64,000 nucleotides of DNA from Nitrospira sp. (GCA_018242685.1 JAFEBM010000025.1:1-64000); one strand, 5' to 3'; counted from the stretch's first letter, positions 24,300 through 33,251 are shown. A program made the numbers and translations. Notes: generated by a model from the letters alone, not told the origin.

Positions 24300-25352
24300 T
24301 TAGGGATAACTACTCGGTGCGGTCAGGCCCGTGTCCTCAGGAATTCCGAGCATCAGATTCATAGCTTGAATGGCCTGACCGGCGGCTCCCTTGACGAGAT
24401 TGTCCACCGCCGCCACGGTGACGACACGTCCGGCCCGCGAATCGTGGTATACGCCGATGTCGCAATAGTTCGTTCCCTTAATGTAATGCGGATTGGGAAC
24501 GAGATCTTCGTACAGTCGGACGAAGCGTTCAGCTGCATAGAACTCTCGGTACAGGTCCCGAAGATCAGCAAGTTGCATGGGCCGCGTGAGTGTACAGTAT
24601 GCCGTACTCAGGATGCCTCGATTCATCGGGACAAGATGAGGCGTGAACGTTACGATCACGGAGCCGACGTTGTCCATGAGTCCGGAAAGTTCCTGTTCGA
24701 TTTCTGGAGTATGGCGATGTTGGCCGATTTTGTAGGGCTCTAGGGATTCATGCGCTTCCGGAAAATGGTACGCCAGAGCCGGACTTCGTCCCGCTCCCGA
24801 CACGCCGGACTTGGCGTCGATCACAATCGTCTCAGGCTGCGCGAGCCGCTTAGCGAAGAGGGGCGCCAACTGTAGAACTGCGGCAGTGGGATAACATCCG
24901 GGCGACGCAACCAGTTTCGATTTGGCAATCGCGGCTCGATGAAGTTCCGGCAAACCATACACCGCGTCTTGGAGCAAATGTGGATGATTATGTGGAGCAT
25001 GATACCACTTCTCGTAGACGCCGACGTCCTTCAGCCGATAATCTGCACTGAGGTCGACGACGGGCTTGCCTGCCTTGATACAGGCTGCAACGGGGTCCTG
25101 CGACTTTGTATGAGGGAGCGCGAGAAAAATGGCATCCGCCCGCTCCGTCAGAGCTTCCGGCGTCAAGGCTTCAAATTGATGGTCGACAATTCCCTTGAAG
25201 CTGGGAAATACGGATGAGACTGACTGACCCGCTGATTTTTCAGACGTCACGGCAGTGATCGTAAAGTAGGGATGGGCTGCAGCAAGCCGAACAAGTTCTG
25301 CACCGGCGTATCCGCTAGCTCCCGCAATGGCAATGCGAAATTTCTTACTCAT
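24300..25352 (-). CDS. argC: N-acetyl-gamma-glutamyl-phosphate reductase
   Basis: 350 residues. The NADP-binding loop is IAGASGYAGAELVRL at residues 9-23, the catalytic Cys is 153 in VASPGCYPTAAVLQL, and SGAGRSPALAYHFPE and HRHTPEIEQEL follow the family. It catalyses the third step of ornithine/arginine synthesis. It is transcribed with argJ. A terminator at 25404-25436 separates the pair from the ribosomal protein genes upstream. Confidence 0.96.
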   Translation of the reverse strand: MSKKFRIAIAGASGYAGAELVRLAAAHPYFTITAVTSEKSAGQSVSSVFPSFKGIVDHQFEALTPEALTERADAIFLALPHTKSQDPVAACIKAGKPVVDLSADYRLKDVGVYEKWYHAPHNHPHLLQDAVYGLPELHRAAIAKSKLVASPGCYPTAAVLQLAPLFAKRLAQPETIVIDAKSGVSGAGRSPALAYHFPEAHESLEPYKIGQHRHTPEIEQELSGLMDNVGSVIVTFTPHLVPMNRGILSTAYCTLTRPMQLADLRDLYREFYAAERFVRLYEDLVPNPHYIKGTNYCDIGVYHDSRAGRVVTVAAVDNLVKGAAGQAIQAMNLMLGIPEDTGLTAPSSYP

Positions 25353-25403
25353 GGGTCACCATCTCTATCCTGGCCGACGGTCGATTCATATCGAGAAGAC
25401 ACG

Positions 25404-25436
25404 AAAAAGGGGAAGGCATGGAGCCTTCCCCTTTTT
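25404..25436 (-). terminator. Rho-independent terminator after rpsI
   Basis: The stem AAAAAGGGGAAGGC / GCCTTCCCCTTTTT has 14 matched pairs with a 5-base loop. In the minus direction it ends in a T run, starting 22 bases after the rpsI stop codon. Confidence 0.9.
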
Positions 25437-25457
25437 CTGGATCGTCGGCCCCTGCGC

Positions 25458-25850
25458 TTAGCGTTTGGAATATTGGAACCGCTTGCGCGCGCCCTTCTGT
25501 CCGTACTTCTTTCGTTCCTTCACGCGTGAGTCACGCGTGAGCAACCCCTCCTTCTTCAGGGGACTGCGGGTTGCAGGAGTCATCGCAACGAGCGCCCGCG
25601 CGATGGCATGACGGAGCGCACCGGCTTGCCCTGTCGGGCCGCCCCCATAGACGGTCGCGCTGATCGAATATTTACCCATCAGGCCGGCCATCTCAAGAGG
25701 TAGCTGGATGATTTGCCGGAGAGTGAGACGAGGAAACGCCTTCTCCAACGGCTTATCATTCACGGTAATATCGCCCGCGGCGCCTGTGACCCAGGCTCTG
25801 GCCACTGCGCACTTTCTCCGCCCTGTTGCGTATTGTGTCACTACTGCCAT
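25458..25850 (-). CDS. rpsI: 30S ribosomal protein S9
   Basis: 130 residues, family length. ATGRRKCAVARAWVT at the start, VNDKPLEKAFPR, TVYGGGPTGQAGALRHAIARAL and the basic C-terminal tail (KKYGQKGARKRFQYSKR) that reaches the P-site tRNA. AAGGAGA precedes the ATG by 8 bases. It follows rplM in the standard order. Confidence 0.97.
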   Translation of the reverse strand: MAVVTQYATGRRKCAVARAWVTGAAGDITVNDKPLEKAFPRLTLRQIIQLPLEMAGLMGKYSISATVYGGGPTGQAGALRHAIARALVAMTPATRSPLKKEGLLTRDSRVKERKKYGQKGARKRFQYSKR

Positions 25851-25883
25851 GCGAATCGTCTCCTTCTGTTTGAGGACATCTCT

Positions 25884-26312
25884 CTAGAGAGAAATAGGTT
25901 CAGGACGTTGAGCGTGATGCGGATGATCAGGGCCGACATAGACGCGGAGTTTGCGCGCCATGCCGTTGCCGAGCGGGGTTTTAGGAAGCATGCCCTTAAT
26001 CGCTTTTGTCAGGAGTTGCGTCGGGTCTTTCCGAAACACATGCGCGGCGGAGGCGGTTTTTAACCCTCCCGGATATCCTGTATGGCGTCGGTACAGTTTG
26101 GTTTCCATCTTGTCGCCGGTCAATTGAATCTTTTCCGCATTCACGATGACCACATGATCACTCATATCGACATTCGGCGTGAACGTCGGGCGATGTTTTC
26201 CCCGCAAAATGCTCGCCACTCGTGCCGCCAATCGGCCCAGGGTTTTCCCCTCGGCGTTCACCAGATGCCAGGCTTCCTTCACATGAATCGGATTCTCAAA
26301 ATACGTCATCAT
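25884..26312 (-). CDS. rplM: 50S ribosomal protein L13
   Basis: 142 residues from the ATG at 26312 (GGAG 6 bases upstream; a second ATG follows at once). A GTG at 26324 would lie within the ribosome binding site. Family marks are WHLVNAEGKTLGRLAARVAS, LRGKHRPTFTPNVDMSDHVV, LYRRHTGYPGGLK and LPKTPLGNGMARKLRVYVG. It precedes rpsI, and the 33-base gap suggests one transcript. Confidence 0.97.
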   Translation of the reverse strand: MMTYFENPIHVKEAWHLVNAEGKTLGRLAARVASILRGKHRPTFTPNVDMSDHVVIVNAEKIQLTGDKMETKLYRRHTGYPGGLKTASAAHVFRKDPTQLLTKAIKGMLPKTPLGNGMARKLRVYVGPDHPHHAQRPEPISL

Positions 26313-26363
26313 CTTATTCTCCACCGCTGCAACTCTGTCAGCATTATATTATGATGAGGGATG

Positions 26364-26831
26364 TTAGACTTCTTGGGCGCCGATATTTTTCGTTTCCAGC
26401 TTGGACAACCAGGCGTCCAGGTTTTGACCGCTGCGTCGTTTCCACACATCCTGCGTGACATAAATGGGCGCTTGACAGCGGAGAGCTAAAGCAATGGCGT
26501 CACTCGGTCTGGAATCGATGGTGCGCGCGACTCCTTTGTTTTCGAGGAAGACGCTCGCATAGTATGTGCTGCTCTTGACGTCCGTGAGAACCGCCCGCTC
26601 CATCTTGATGCCGAGGTGCTCGCCGAAACTCTTGATCAGATCGTGGCTCATCGGTCGTGACGTGGTCGATGTGTCCAGGGCTCGCCTGATAGCTTCACCT
26701 TCCGATGCGCCCACCCACACCATAAAATGGTCCGACATGCCGTCGGCTCGGGTCAGCACGACGATCCTAGTATCCGTCGTCGAGTCTTCTACAACTCGGT
26801 TGACCGTCAGCTGTATCAATGGCTCGGTCAT
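26364..26831 (-). CDS. DUF151 / bifunctional nuclease family protein (copy 2)
   Basis: About 155 residues from the ATG at 26831, which lines up with the start of the neighbouring paralogue; in-frame starts at 26852 (ATG) and 26864 (TTG) also exist. The DUF151 core is HFMVWVGASEGEAIRRALD, RPMSHDLIKSF, SSTYYASVFLE and the most conserved stretch, RTIDSRPSDAIALALRCQAP. Plant relatives were described as bifunctional nucleases; the bacterial role is unsettled. It stands between a second DUF151 gene and rplM-rpsI, all on the same strand. Confidence 0.8.
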   Translation of the reverse strand: MTEPLIQLTVNRVVEDSTTDTRIVVLTRADGMSDHFMVWVGASEGEAIRRALDTSTTSRPMSHDLIKSFGEHLGIKMERAVLTDVKSSTYYASVFLENKGVARTIDSRPSDAIALALRCQAPIYVTQDVWKRRSGQNLDAWLSKLETKNIGAQEV

Positions 26832-26873
26832 TTGAGGCGCCCGCTCTTCCATAGCACCAATCAAGATAGTTCG

Positions 26874-27329
26874 TCAGGAGTCCAATTTTCCGAAGTCCTC
26901 TGGCTTCAGGTTTTCCAGCCACTGCTCGAGTTCTTCCGAACTCTGTTTTCGAATCACAGACTCACTCGCAAAAATTGGAGCCTGGGTCCGGAGCGCCAGG
27001 GCGATGGCGTCGCTGGGACGAGAATCGACGGCATACTCTGAGTCTGCATAGGTCAGATGCACTTTGGCAAAATAGGTATGTTCATTCAGGTCTGTAATCA
27101 CCACACTAATGACCTTGGCGTTGAATGCATCCAAGTAGGATTTCATGAAATCGTGGGTCATGGGACGTGGAGGGGAGACGTTCTCGATCGCCAGGCTGAT
27201 CGAACTTGCTTCCGATTTCCCGACCCAGATCGGTAGCATTTCCGACTGATCATCGTCTCGGAGTATGACGATATACGCATTGTTGTAGGGGTCAAACATG
27301 AGCCCCTTGACCTGCATCTGCGTGATCAT
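26874..27329 (-). CDS. DUF151 / bifunctional nuclease family protein (copy 1)
   Basis: 151 residues from the ATG at 27329. A longer frame to 27545 would overlap the upstream gene by 59 bases and adds a sequence unlike the family. Conserved parts are MLPIWVGKSEASSISLAIE, RPMTHDFMKSYLDAF, EHTYFAKVHL and YAVDSRPSDAIALALRTQAP. The C-terminus ends in an acidic helix (SSEELEQWLENLKPEDF). A paralogue follows 42 bases downstream; the two share layout but are well diverged, so the duplication is old. Confidence 0.82.
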   Translation of the reverse strand: MITQMQVKGLMFDPYNNAYIVILRDDDQSEMLPIWVGKSEASSISLAIENVSPPRPMTHDFMKSYLDAFNAKVISVVITDLNEHTYFAKVHLTYADSEYAVDSRPSDAIALALRTQAPIFASESVIRKQSSEELEQWLENLKPEDFGKLDS

Positions 27330-27486
27330 CTCCGAACCGAACCCCTCTCTCCGAGATTTAATTGAACAAATGAACGGCAGAACGCGGCACCCTAGCACTT
27401 TTGGACAAGTGATGTCAACGAACCCAGCGACAATCCAAGGGAAAACTTGGAACTCACTGTGACAATTTTCCGAAGGAAATGCTTGA

Positions 27487-27768
27487 TCAGCTGGTCTGTG
27501 GACGATAGTTTTCGGCAACCTTCGACGAATCCACTTCTTCCCCAAGTTTCAAGAATGCCTTCATCTGCTTGCGAACGAGTTCCCGTCCACTCTCATCGCC
27601 GAGATTGACCTGATATTCATTGATGACCATCACTCGCATACCTTCCCACTTTTTCCAGCAGCCGATGCAGACCTTGCTTTTCACTTCTGACTCGAGCTTG
27701 CCGAGGAACAAGGGGGCCGTAATCGCTTCGCCAGTTTGCCCGCATGTCACACAAGAAACCTCTGCCAT
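27487..27768 (-). CDS. YggX-like Fe(2+)-trafficking family protein with zinc-type cysteines
   Basis: 93 residues. The second half reads CWKKWEGMRVMVINEYQVNL, then RELVRKQMKAFLKLGEEV, which follows the YggX pattern of W-x2-W, INE-x-x-N and a closing helix with QM-x-x-FL. The N-terminal half carries C-x2-C (VTCGQ, Cys 6 and 9) and C-x2-C (VCIGCW), which could bind a metal. YggX proteins protect iron-sulfur clusters from oxidants. AAAGGAG precedes the ATG. It heads the run yggX-DUF151-DUF151-rplM-rpsI. Confidence 0.75.
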   Translation of the reverse strand: MAEVSCVTCGQTGEAITAPLFLGKLESEVKSKVCIGCWKKWEGMRVMVINEYQVNLGDESGRELVRKQMKAFLKLGEEVDSSKVAENYRPQTS

Positions 27769-28028
27769 ATCCGACGCTCCTTTATCGATGCCACGTAAGG
27801 TTACATAAGTAAGAGGCTGAGATCCAGATTCCGTCGTATCCGCAGGTATTGTATCAGAAATGCTTCGATGAAGAAAAGGTCAGGCTTCACGCGTAGCATT
27901 CATTCAAGGAAGCATAGCAGAAAATCTGACATCAAGGGTTCAGTCAATCACAAACAGGTATTACAGTGGTTACCTTAGTAGTCGGAGGTCGGCAGGTCTA
28001 CTGCAAAAGGCGAGTTGTATTTCTTACC

Positions 28029-29228
28029 TCAATGGCGATGGGGAAGTGGTTGAGCGGTGGGGGTAAAAGCAGACTGGGCAGGCTCGCTCCGCACCGTGGC
28101 CATGACGTCGCGTTTCCTGCCTTGCAAGCTTCCCTTGGGAGTATCCATCTTGGTCTCAGAAACACGCGCGGTGTTAGCCGTCGAGCATGCCGTCGTTTGT
28201 CGAGGCTCAACAAGCAACTGCCGGTAGATGTCCAGGTAATTCTGCGTCATGCGTTCTGCTGTAAAGCGCTCCTCGAATTGCTGCCGGCATCGATGTCGAT
28301 CTATCAGGGGAACCAGTCCGACCGTTTCGACCATCTCGCTCACGTTACGGCACAGGAATCCGGTGACGCCATCCTCGATGATTTCCGGAAACGGTCCATG
28401 ATCGTAAGTAATGACCGGTGTGCCGCAGGCCAGCGCCTCGATCAAGACCAAGCCAAACGATTCTGTCGAAACGTAGGGACAGACCAGTGCCTCGGCATTG
28501 CCGAGAAACGCGGCTTTCTCGGCGTCGTTGATCTCACCGATGTAGTCGATCAAGGGGTGATGGAGCAGCGGTTTCACTTCCGCCTCGAAATAGACGCGGT
28601 CGACCGGATCGACCTTGGAGGCAATCTTCAAGCGCGTGTTCGTCCGCTTGGCGATCTCGATGGCCAGATCCACACGCTTTTCCGGCGTGATGCGTCCGAG
28701 AAAGGCCAAATACTTCCCCCGTCTTGGGTGAAAGCCGTACAAATCGCGGGGCAGGCCGTGGTGGACGGTCGCCACCCAGTTTGCCCAAGGTAGCGGGTGC
28801 CGCTGTGCGCCGGAAATGGAGACCAGCGGCATCTCGGCAAATTCATAGAACACCGGCCGCAGTTCCGGCAAGTCAAGCCGGCCATGCATGGTTGTGACCG
28901 TCGCCGTCCCGCAGCGGCGTGCGACCGGGAATCCCGGCATATCCATATGAAAATGGATGAGATCGAACTCCTCGACCGCGCCGAGCACACGCTCTTGCTG
29001 CAGAACCACGGGCGCATCATGGTGAAACATGTCCGTCGAGAGCCGTAAGGCTTCCGGACAGATAGAAATCAGCCGCGCCGCAGTGCTAGAGTCGCCGCTG
29101 GCAAAGAGCGTGACCTCATGCCCCATCTGAACCAACGTCTCGGTGAGATAGGAGACGATTCGTTCGGTTCCTCCGTAGAGCTTTGGGGGAACGCTTTCCC
29201 ATAACGGTGACACTTGAGCGATTCGCAC
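28029..29228 (-). CDS. Glycosyltransferase family 4
   Basis: 399 residues if translation starts at GTG 29228, which has GGAGG 7 bases upstream and puts the first strand (RIAQVSPLWESVPPKLYGGTER) at the N-terminus; an ATG at 29285 is the alternative. The GT-B fold shows LAFLGRITPEKRVDLAIEIA for the nucleotide-sugar domain and VSTESFGLVLIEALACGTPVI (given here in part) for the E-x7-E motif. The last 55 residues are low-complexity and not part of the enzyme. It is the kind that acts on glycans or trehalose-like acceptors; the substrate is unknown. Twin dyads lie 220 bases upstream. Confidence 0.85.
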   Translation of the reverse strand: MRIAQVSPLWESVPPKLYGGTERIVSYLTETLVQMGHEVTLFASGDSSTAARLISICPEALRLSTDMFHHDAPVVLQQERVLGAVEEFDLIHFHMDMPGFPVARRCGTATVTTMHGRLDLPELRPVFYEFAEMPLVSISGAQRHPLPWANWVATVHHGLPRDLYGFHPRRGKYLAFLGRITPEKRVDLAIEIAKRTNTRLKIASKVDPVDRVYFEAEVKPLLHHPLIDYIGEINDAEKAAFLGNAEALVCPYVSTESFGLVLIEALACGTPVITYDHGPFPEIIEDGVTGFLCRNVSEMVETVGLVPLIDRHRCRQQFEERFTAERMTQNYLDIYRQLLVEPRQTTACSTANTARVSETKMDTPKGSLQGRKRDVMATVRSEPAQSAFTPTAQPLPHRH

Positions 29229-29447
29229 CTCGTTGCCTCCGTCAAAGCTGAGACCACGTACCGTTGCTGTCAGTCTGAGATCCAAGCAAGCATCGGGCCT
29301 GCTGGAACGGAAGGCGCTCGATTTTGTGGATTGTCGGTTCTGAAGGCGCAGAGACAGCCTCGTCCGGCGGCGTCGGCGCCCTTCCGTCAGGAAAAGGCTT
29401 AAATCATGTTGTGACCATCTAGCCTGAGTAGGCTCATTATCGCGGTC

Positions 29448-29480
29448 GAGACAGAGTGTCTCAGGAAAGACAGTTTGTCT
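29448..29480. promoter_or_regulatory. Twin dyads AGACA-N3-TGTCT, possible operator
   Basis: GAGACA-GAG-TGTCTC (29448-29462) and AGACA-GTT-TGTCT (29468-29480) are two dyads with centres 19 bp apart, that is on nearly the same DNA face. Each is followed by CAG. They stand between two minus-strand genes, upstream of the glycosyltransferase. The form suits binding of a dimeric regulator of TetR or similar type; no such gene is in the neighbourhood. Confidence 0.45.
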
Positions 29481-29510
29481 CAGTAATATCGGAGGGTCGT
29501 AGGATGCAGG

Positions 29511-31022
29511 TTAAAACGAATGTCCAGCTAATCTTGCAAGGACATTTTGTGTCATCCGCTGAGCCGCGGGATGCAGACGAGAGGGGCGCAGGGCTGGAAC
29601 GTTAAAGTCATCCAACGCCCAGCTCCATTGGATGGTCCCGCAGGCAAACACAACAGCCCCGCTGGGCCACGTGTATGCGGTCATATCGGCGTATTCCGTC
29701 GCGCCCTCATAGGGGAACGGCGAGTGAGCAATCACATCGATTCCCGCGGGAGCGTGCTCGAACAGACGGTCGACTTCGTAGCCGAGCAGGCCCGGAATAT
29801 GGTCGCCGTTGCGGAGGCCCGTGCCCGACAGAACCCAATGGGTCTCGTCCGCAATGACAAGGTCCGCGTCCACGGGATTTCCGATGAGCATGATCCCAAT
29901 CAGTGACTCCTCCGGCTTGTTCAACGGCGGCTCACGCCATCGAACGGTGATCAAGTGATCATTCGCCGGATCGTGATCGAGCGCATATGGGTCCGCGTTC
30001 GCTTCCTTATAGGCGACGATTGTGCGATGCGGTTCACCGGTGACCGCGCTGGGTTCCAGTCGAATTTGCCAATAGCAGACGTTCGCGGAAAAAAAGGCGA
30101 GCCCGATACCTCGATCCCGCGCCTGCTCGACATGAGTGCGCATCTCCCAAGACCAATATTCGTCATGGCCGACGGACAGCCACGCCTTATGTTTGTTGAA
30201 GATGGTCGGATCGGCATGCGTGTCGATGTTGGTGCTGTAGGTTACGTCGTACCCCTCGCGCTCCAGCCACCGCACCATGTTGTATTCCCACCCGGCCGGT
30301 GATGGCCGGTCGCTGGGCGGGACGGAAGTATTGGTGAGAAACTCTCCGGCTCCATTGCCGAACGCGGCCACTGGATTCTCACTCATGATGTATGGGCGAT
30401 TGAACGACACCTTGCGGGCGGGATGGTCCATGCTGTTGAATCCGTACAGGGACTTGCCGCCCCAGTTGTTGTAAGCCTGATAGGTGGTCACGCTCGTCTG
30501 GAAGAGATACTCGGAGGGGCGTTCATCGTCGCGGACGACGAAAATGATGTAACTCTGCTTCCGGCTGGACTGACCGGTGAGTTTGACCAGATAGACTCCG
30601 CTCAGCCAATCGGTGTCGTCCTGTGGATTGCGCGTCGTCAAGACATAGGGGTCGGTCCACCGGCACTCGATCAATCCAGTCTCAGGCTCGGGACTAGGCA
30701 TCTCTTGACGCACACCTTTGCGCGTGATCCCGCCGGTGATCAGCCGCGCCCCTGCGCCGCCGTACCATCCCATACGATAGATGTCTATTCTATAAAATGC
30801 GTCGCTGGTATTGACGAAGAGTTTGATCTCCCTTCCTCGATTGACGCTCGTGAGAGAGGCATAGCCTTCGATCTCCCGGAGTTCAGCCGGATTGGTCAAT
30901 TGCCAGTCGGCGGTGCCGGAGCGCGTATTTTCGCGTTGGATGGAGCCGGCTGCATGGACCTCGGCCCCTAGAACGATCGTGAACGCCAAGAGTACTCCAA
31001 CACCGCGCCATGACACCGACAC
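29511..31022 (-). CDS. Secreted N,N-dimethylformamidase beta-subunit-like protein
   Basis: 503 residues from GTG 31022, which has AAAGGAGG 6 bases upstream and starts a standard signal peptide (SVSWRGVGVLLAFTIVLGAEVHA). An ATG at 31088 would place 22 extra residues before it. The N-terminal part has a beta-sandwich pattern (REIKLFVNTSDAFYRIDIYR, MGWYGGAGARL). The large C-terminal part matches the family's conserved LSVGHDEYWSWEMR, AFFSANVCYWQIRLE and CGTIQWSWALDDF. The named activity (cleaving dimethylformamide) is known for only a few members; the substrate here is probably an outer-surface compound, unknown. Confidence 0.82.
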   Translation of the reverse strand: MSVSWRGVGVLLAFTIVLGAEVHAAGSIQRENTRSGTADWQLTNPAELREIEGYASLTSVNRGREIKLFVNTSDAFYRIDIYRMGWYGGAGARLITGGITRKGVRQEMPSPEPETGLIECRWTDPYVLTTRNPQDDTDWLSGVYLVKLTGQSSRKQSYIIFVVRDDERPSEYLFQTSVTTYQAYNNWGGKSLYGFNSMDHPARKVSFNRPYIMSENPVAAFGNGAGEFLTNTSVPPSDRPSPAGWEYNMVRWLEREGYDVTYSTNIDTHADPTIFNKHKAWLSVGHDEYWSWEMRTHVEQARDRGIGLAFFSANVCYWQIRLEPSAVTGEPHRTIVAYKEANADPYALDHDPANDHLITVRWREPPLNKPEESLIGIMLIGNPVDADLVIADETHWVLSGTGLRNGDHIPGLLGYEVDRLFEHAPAGIDVIAHSPFPYEGATEYADMTAYTWPSGAVVFACGTIQWSWALDDFNVPALRPSRLHPAAQRMTQNVLARLAGHSF

Positions 31023-31415
31023 CCTCGCCCTCCTTTGTAGGTTGAGAAGTTCATGGAAAAATGGGCGGGAAAAGGGTTGAGTGATCATCAGTCAGCTTAA
31101 TCCGAAAATGGATTCCCTCAGCAGAAAGGCTTCGAGAACGGCCTGAGCCTCGGTTGCCAAAGGCATCATGCACGAAATCCATACGTCACTTCCACCGCTT
31201 CTGCAAGCCGAACGGCATAGAGCCGGTCCACGGTGCAGGGCCATATGCTTATGGCGTACGCGTGTGTAGTTCACGAGCCGGCCCGCGCGTTGCGGTAAGA
31301 CCCAGATGCGTTGATATTCGAATCGAGGCTGCGGCGGTTCTTCCTTTTTGCACCCAGTGACTTATGGGGAATTCTACAGTAATCGGAGACCGTACACTGG
31401 TGCTTTCATTCCTGA
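31023..31415. other. Intergenic region, no gene seen
   Basis: 393 bases between the dimethylformamidase-like gene and the end of the transporter gene upstream. Short frames on both strands (for example 31154-31360 plus) lack ribosome binding sites and domain character. It presumably contains the promoter for the secreted protein; I see no clear one. Confidence 0.5.
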
Positions 31416-32732
31416 TTAAAAAGATGAGAGGACTCCCGCGATACAACCGGTCAGCAACGTCGTCAAGAATGCGGTCCACAACGCGCGCAGTCCCAGGAGC
31501 GAGATGTCTTTTGCCCTATGCGGCACCAACGCGGAGATGCCGCCGACAAAAATACCCATGCTTGCCACATGCACGAACCCGCACAGCGCGTAGGTCATCG
31601 CCGTGAGGGATCGTGGAGAGAGCGGCGGGGGCGATGCGGATTGCACCGCGGCCAACTTGAAATAGGCGGCGACTTCCGTCTCGACGAACCGCGAACCCAG
31701 CAAGTCCGCGCCGATCTGCCACTCCTCCGGACGGAGACCGAGAAGAATCGTGAACGGCCAGGTCAGCCAGGCCAGGACGCGGGTGACCGAGAGGGGAGTT
31801 CCCCCGAGCATGGGGAGCTGCGCCAGCGCCAGATCCACCAGAGCTTCCAAACCGAGAAACACGATCAGCAGCGCCGCAATGCCGGCGGCCATTGTCATGC
31901 CCTGTCCCGCCCCGTCGATCAACGCGACGATCAGGTTGGAAGGCCGCGTAATCGCATCTCCTTCTGATGAATCTGACATTTCGCGCGCAGTGCTGTCGGA
32001 AGGCACGCTCCCGAGCGTCATAGGACGCTCGTCTTCGGGAAAGGACAGCTTACTGATGAGCACCGCACAGGGAATCGAAATCACGGAGGCTGAAATCAGA
32101 TGGCCTGCAATCTGAGGAACAACATGCTGGAGCGCCGAGACGTAGATGCCCATGACGGTGCTGGCCACCGTCGCCATCATGCAGGTGAGCACCATCAATA
32201 ATTCCGACCGGGTCATGGTTGCCAGGTAGGGGCGGACGATCAAGCCGGCCTCGATGCCGACGAAGATATTGGCGGCGCCGGAGAGAGATTCGGCGCCCGA
32301 TAATCCCATCGTTCGATAGAAGAGCCGGGCAAATAGTCCCACGACGGCTTGCATGATGCCCGTGTAGTAGAGGCCTGCCATCATGGCGGCAAAGAACACG
32401 ACGGCCGGGAGTGCTTGCGCGGCCAAAATAAAACCCACCGACACCGTCCCATCCGGCAGCGTCTGGCCCGGACCGAGCGCCAGAGGCCCAAGGAGAAAGA
32501 TCGTGCCCTTTTGAGAGGCGATCAGCATGGCGACGACTATATCGTTGATCACTCCCCACAACCAGCGCGCGCCCGGGAACCAAAAGGACACGATCCCGAG
32601 ACCCCACGCCAAGGCCGCACTGCCGCCGATCGTCGTCCAGTTCAGCCGGCTGCGTTGTCCCGTCACCCATGCCAGCGAGGCAATCGTAAAGAATCCGACA
32701 CACGCGAGCAAGCGATACGGCCATTCCTCCAC
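31416..32732 (-). CDS. Concentrative nucleoside transporter (CNT/NupC family)
   Basis: 438 residues from GTG 32732, placed 8 bases behind AAGGAGG; longer frames to 32795 include the Shine-Dalgarno. There are about ten membrane segments. The CNT signature is SGAESLSGAANIFVGIEAGL followed by IRPYL-like VRPYL; LAAQALPAVVFFAAMMAGLYY and TYALCGFVHVASMGIFVGG (late segment) also fit. CNT carriers take up nucleosides with Na+ or H+. A charged loop (SSEGDAITRPSN) lies in the middle. The direction is the same as that of the secreted protein, but the 393-base gap argues against one operon. Confidence 0.88.
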   Translation of the reverse strand: MEEWPYRLLACVGFFTIASLAWVTGQRSRLNWTTIGGSAALAWGLGIVSFWFPGARWLWGVINDIVVAMLIASQKGTIFLLGPLALGPGQTLPDGTVSVGFILAAQALPAVVFFAAMMAGLYYTGIMQAVVGLFARLFYRTMGLSGAESLSGAANIFVGIEAGLIVRPYLATMTRSELLMVLTCMMATVASTVMGIYVSALQHVVPQIAGHLISASVISIPCAVLISKLSFPEDERPMTLGSVPSDSTAREMSDSSEGDAITRPSNLIVALIDGAGQGMTMAAGIAALLIVFLGLEALVDLALAQLPMLGGTPLSVTRVLAWLTWPFTILLGLRPEEWQIGADLLGSRFVETEVAAYFKLAAVQSASPPPLSPRSLTAMTYALCGFVHVASMGIFVGGISALVPHRAKDISLLGLRALWTAFLTTLLTGCIAGVLSSF

Positions 32733-33035
32733 TGTCACGCCCTCCTTAGACTGAAAGTCCGGCGGGAGGCTACGCTGAGAGGCGGCAGGCGTCAAGAAAG
32801 AAAGTAGAGCAGGTTGGCTTTCGACAGGACTCAGGTGGGTTGTAGTTCCAGAATGGAAGCACGACAGATTTCTACATAGAGAAGGTCTGATCTATTTTCC
32901 GCGCACGATTATCGCGAGCTGATACGATGGCCTGGGTCGGTTGTCGCAGGTGATGTACAGGTTGGGGTGATGCCGATTGACCCTCTGACGGTGGCATGCT
33001 AAAAACACATCCGCTGACGATGGCGGTGTGGATAT
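32733..33035. other. Intergenic region upstream of tRNA-Leu
   Basis: 303 bases between the transporter start (minus) and the tRNA (plus). The only feature I can support is the tRNA promoter at 32977-33005. Confidence 0.5.
32977..33005 (+). promoter_or_regulatory. Promoter of tRNA-Leu
   Basis: TTGACC (five of six), a 17-base spacer and TAAAAA (four of six), ending 30 bases before the tRNA gene. Confidence 0.5.
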
Positions 33036-33122
33036 GCCCGGATGGCGGAACTGGCAGACGCGCCGGACTCAAAATCCGGTTCTCGCGAGAGAGTGGGAGT
33101 TCGACCCTCCCTCCGGGCACCA
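33036..33122 (+). tRNA. tRNA-Leu(CAA)
   Basis: An 87-base class II tRNA. Acceptor GCCCGGA (33036-33042) pairs with TCCGGGC (33112-33118), then discriminator A and an encoded CCA (33120-33122). The anticodon stem GCCGGA/TCCGG encloses the loop CTCAAAA, giving anticodon CAA, which reads UUG. The long variable arm and the T loop TTCGACC are present. Confidence 0.97.
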
Positions 33123-33251
33123 TTCACTTACTTTCAGTCATACGACTCCTACGAGCCTTACTGTATTGTCAAGGAAGCTGATACAGGCAGATGATATAGA
33201 AGGAGTGTCGGTGAGGGTGAGGTGGGTGATTGATCCGATTCAGCGACCCTC

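Noticed and set aside
27330-27545. N-terminal extension of DUF151 copy 1
   Set aside because: It would overlap the YggX-like gene by 59 bases and adds 72 residues unlike the family. The ATG at 27329 starts like other members.
31154-31360. 68-codon plus-strand frame upstream of the secreted protein gene
   Set aside because: No ribosome binding site, Arg/Cys/Pro-rich reading typical of chance frames in GC-rich DNA.
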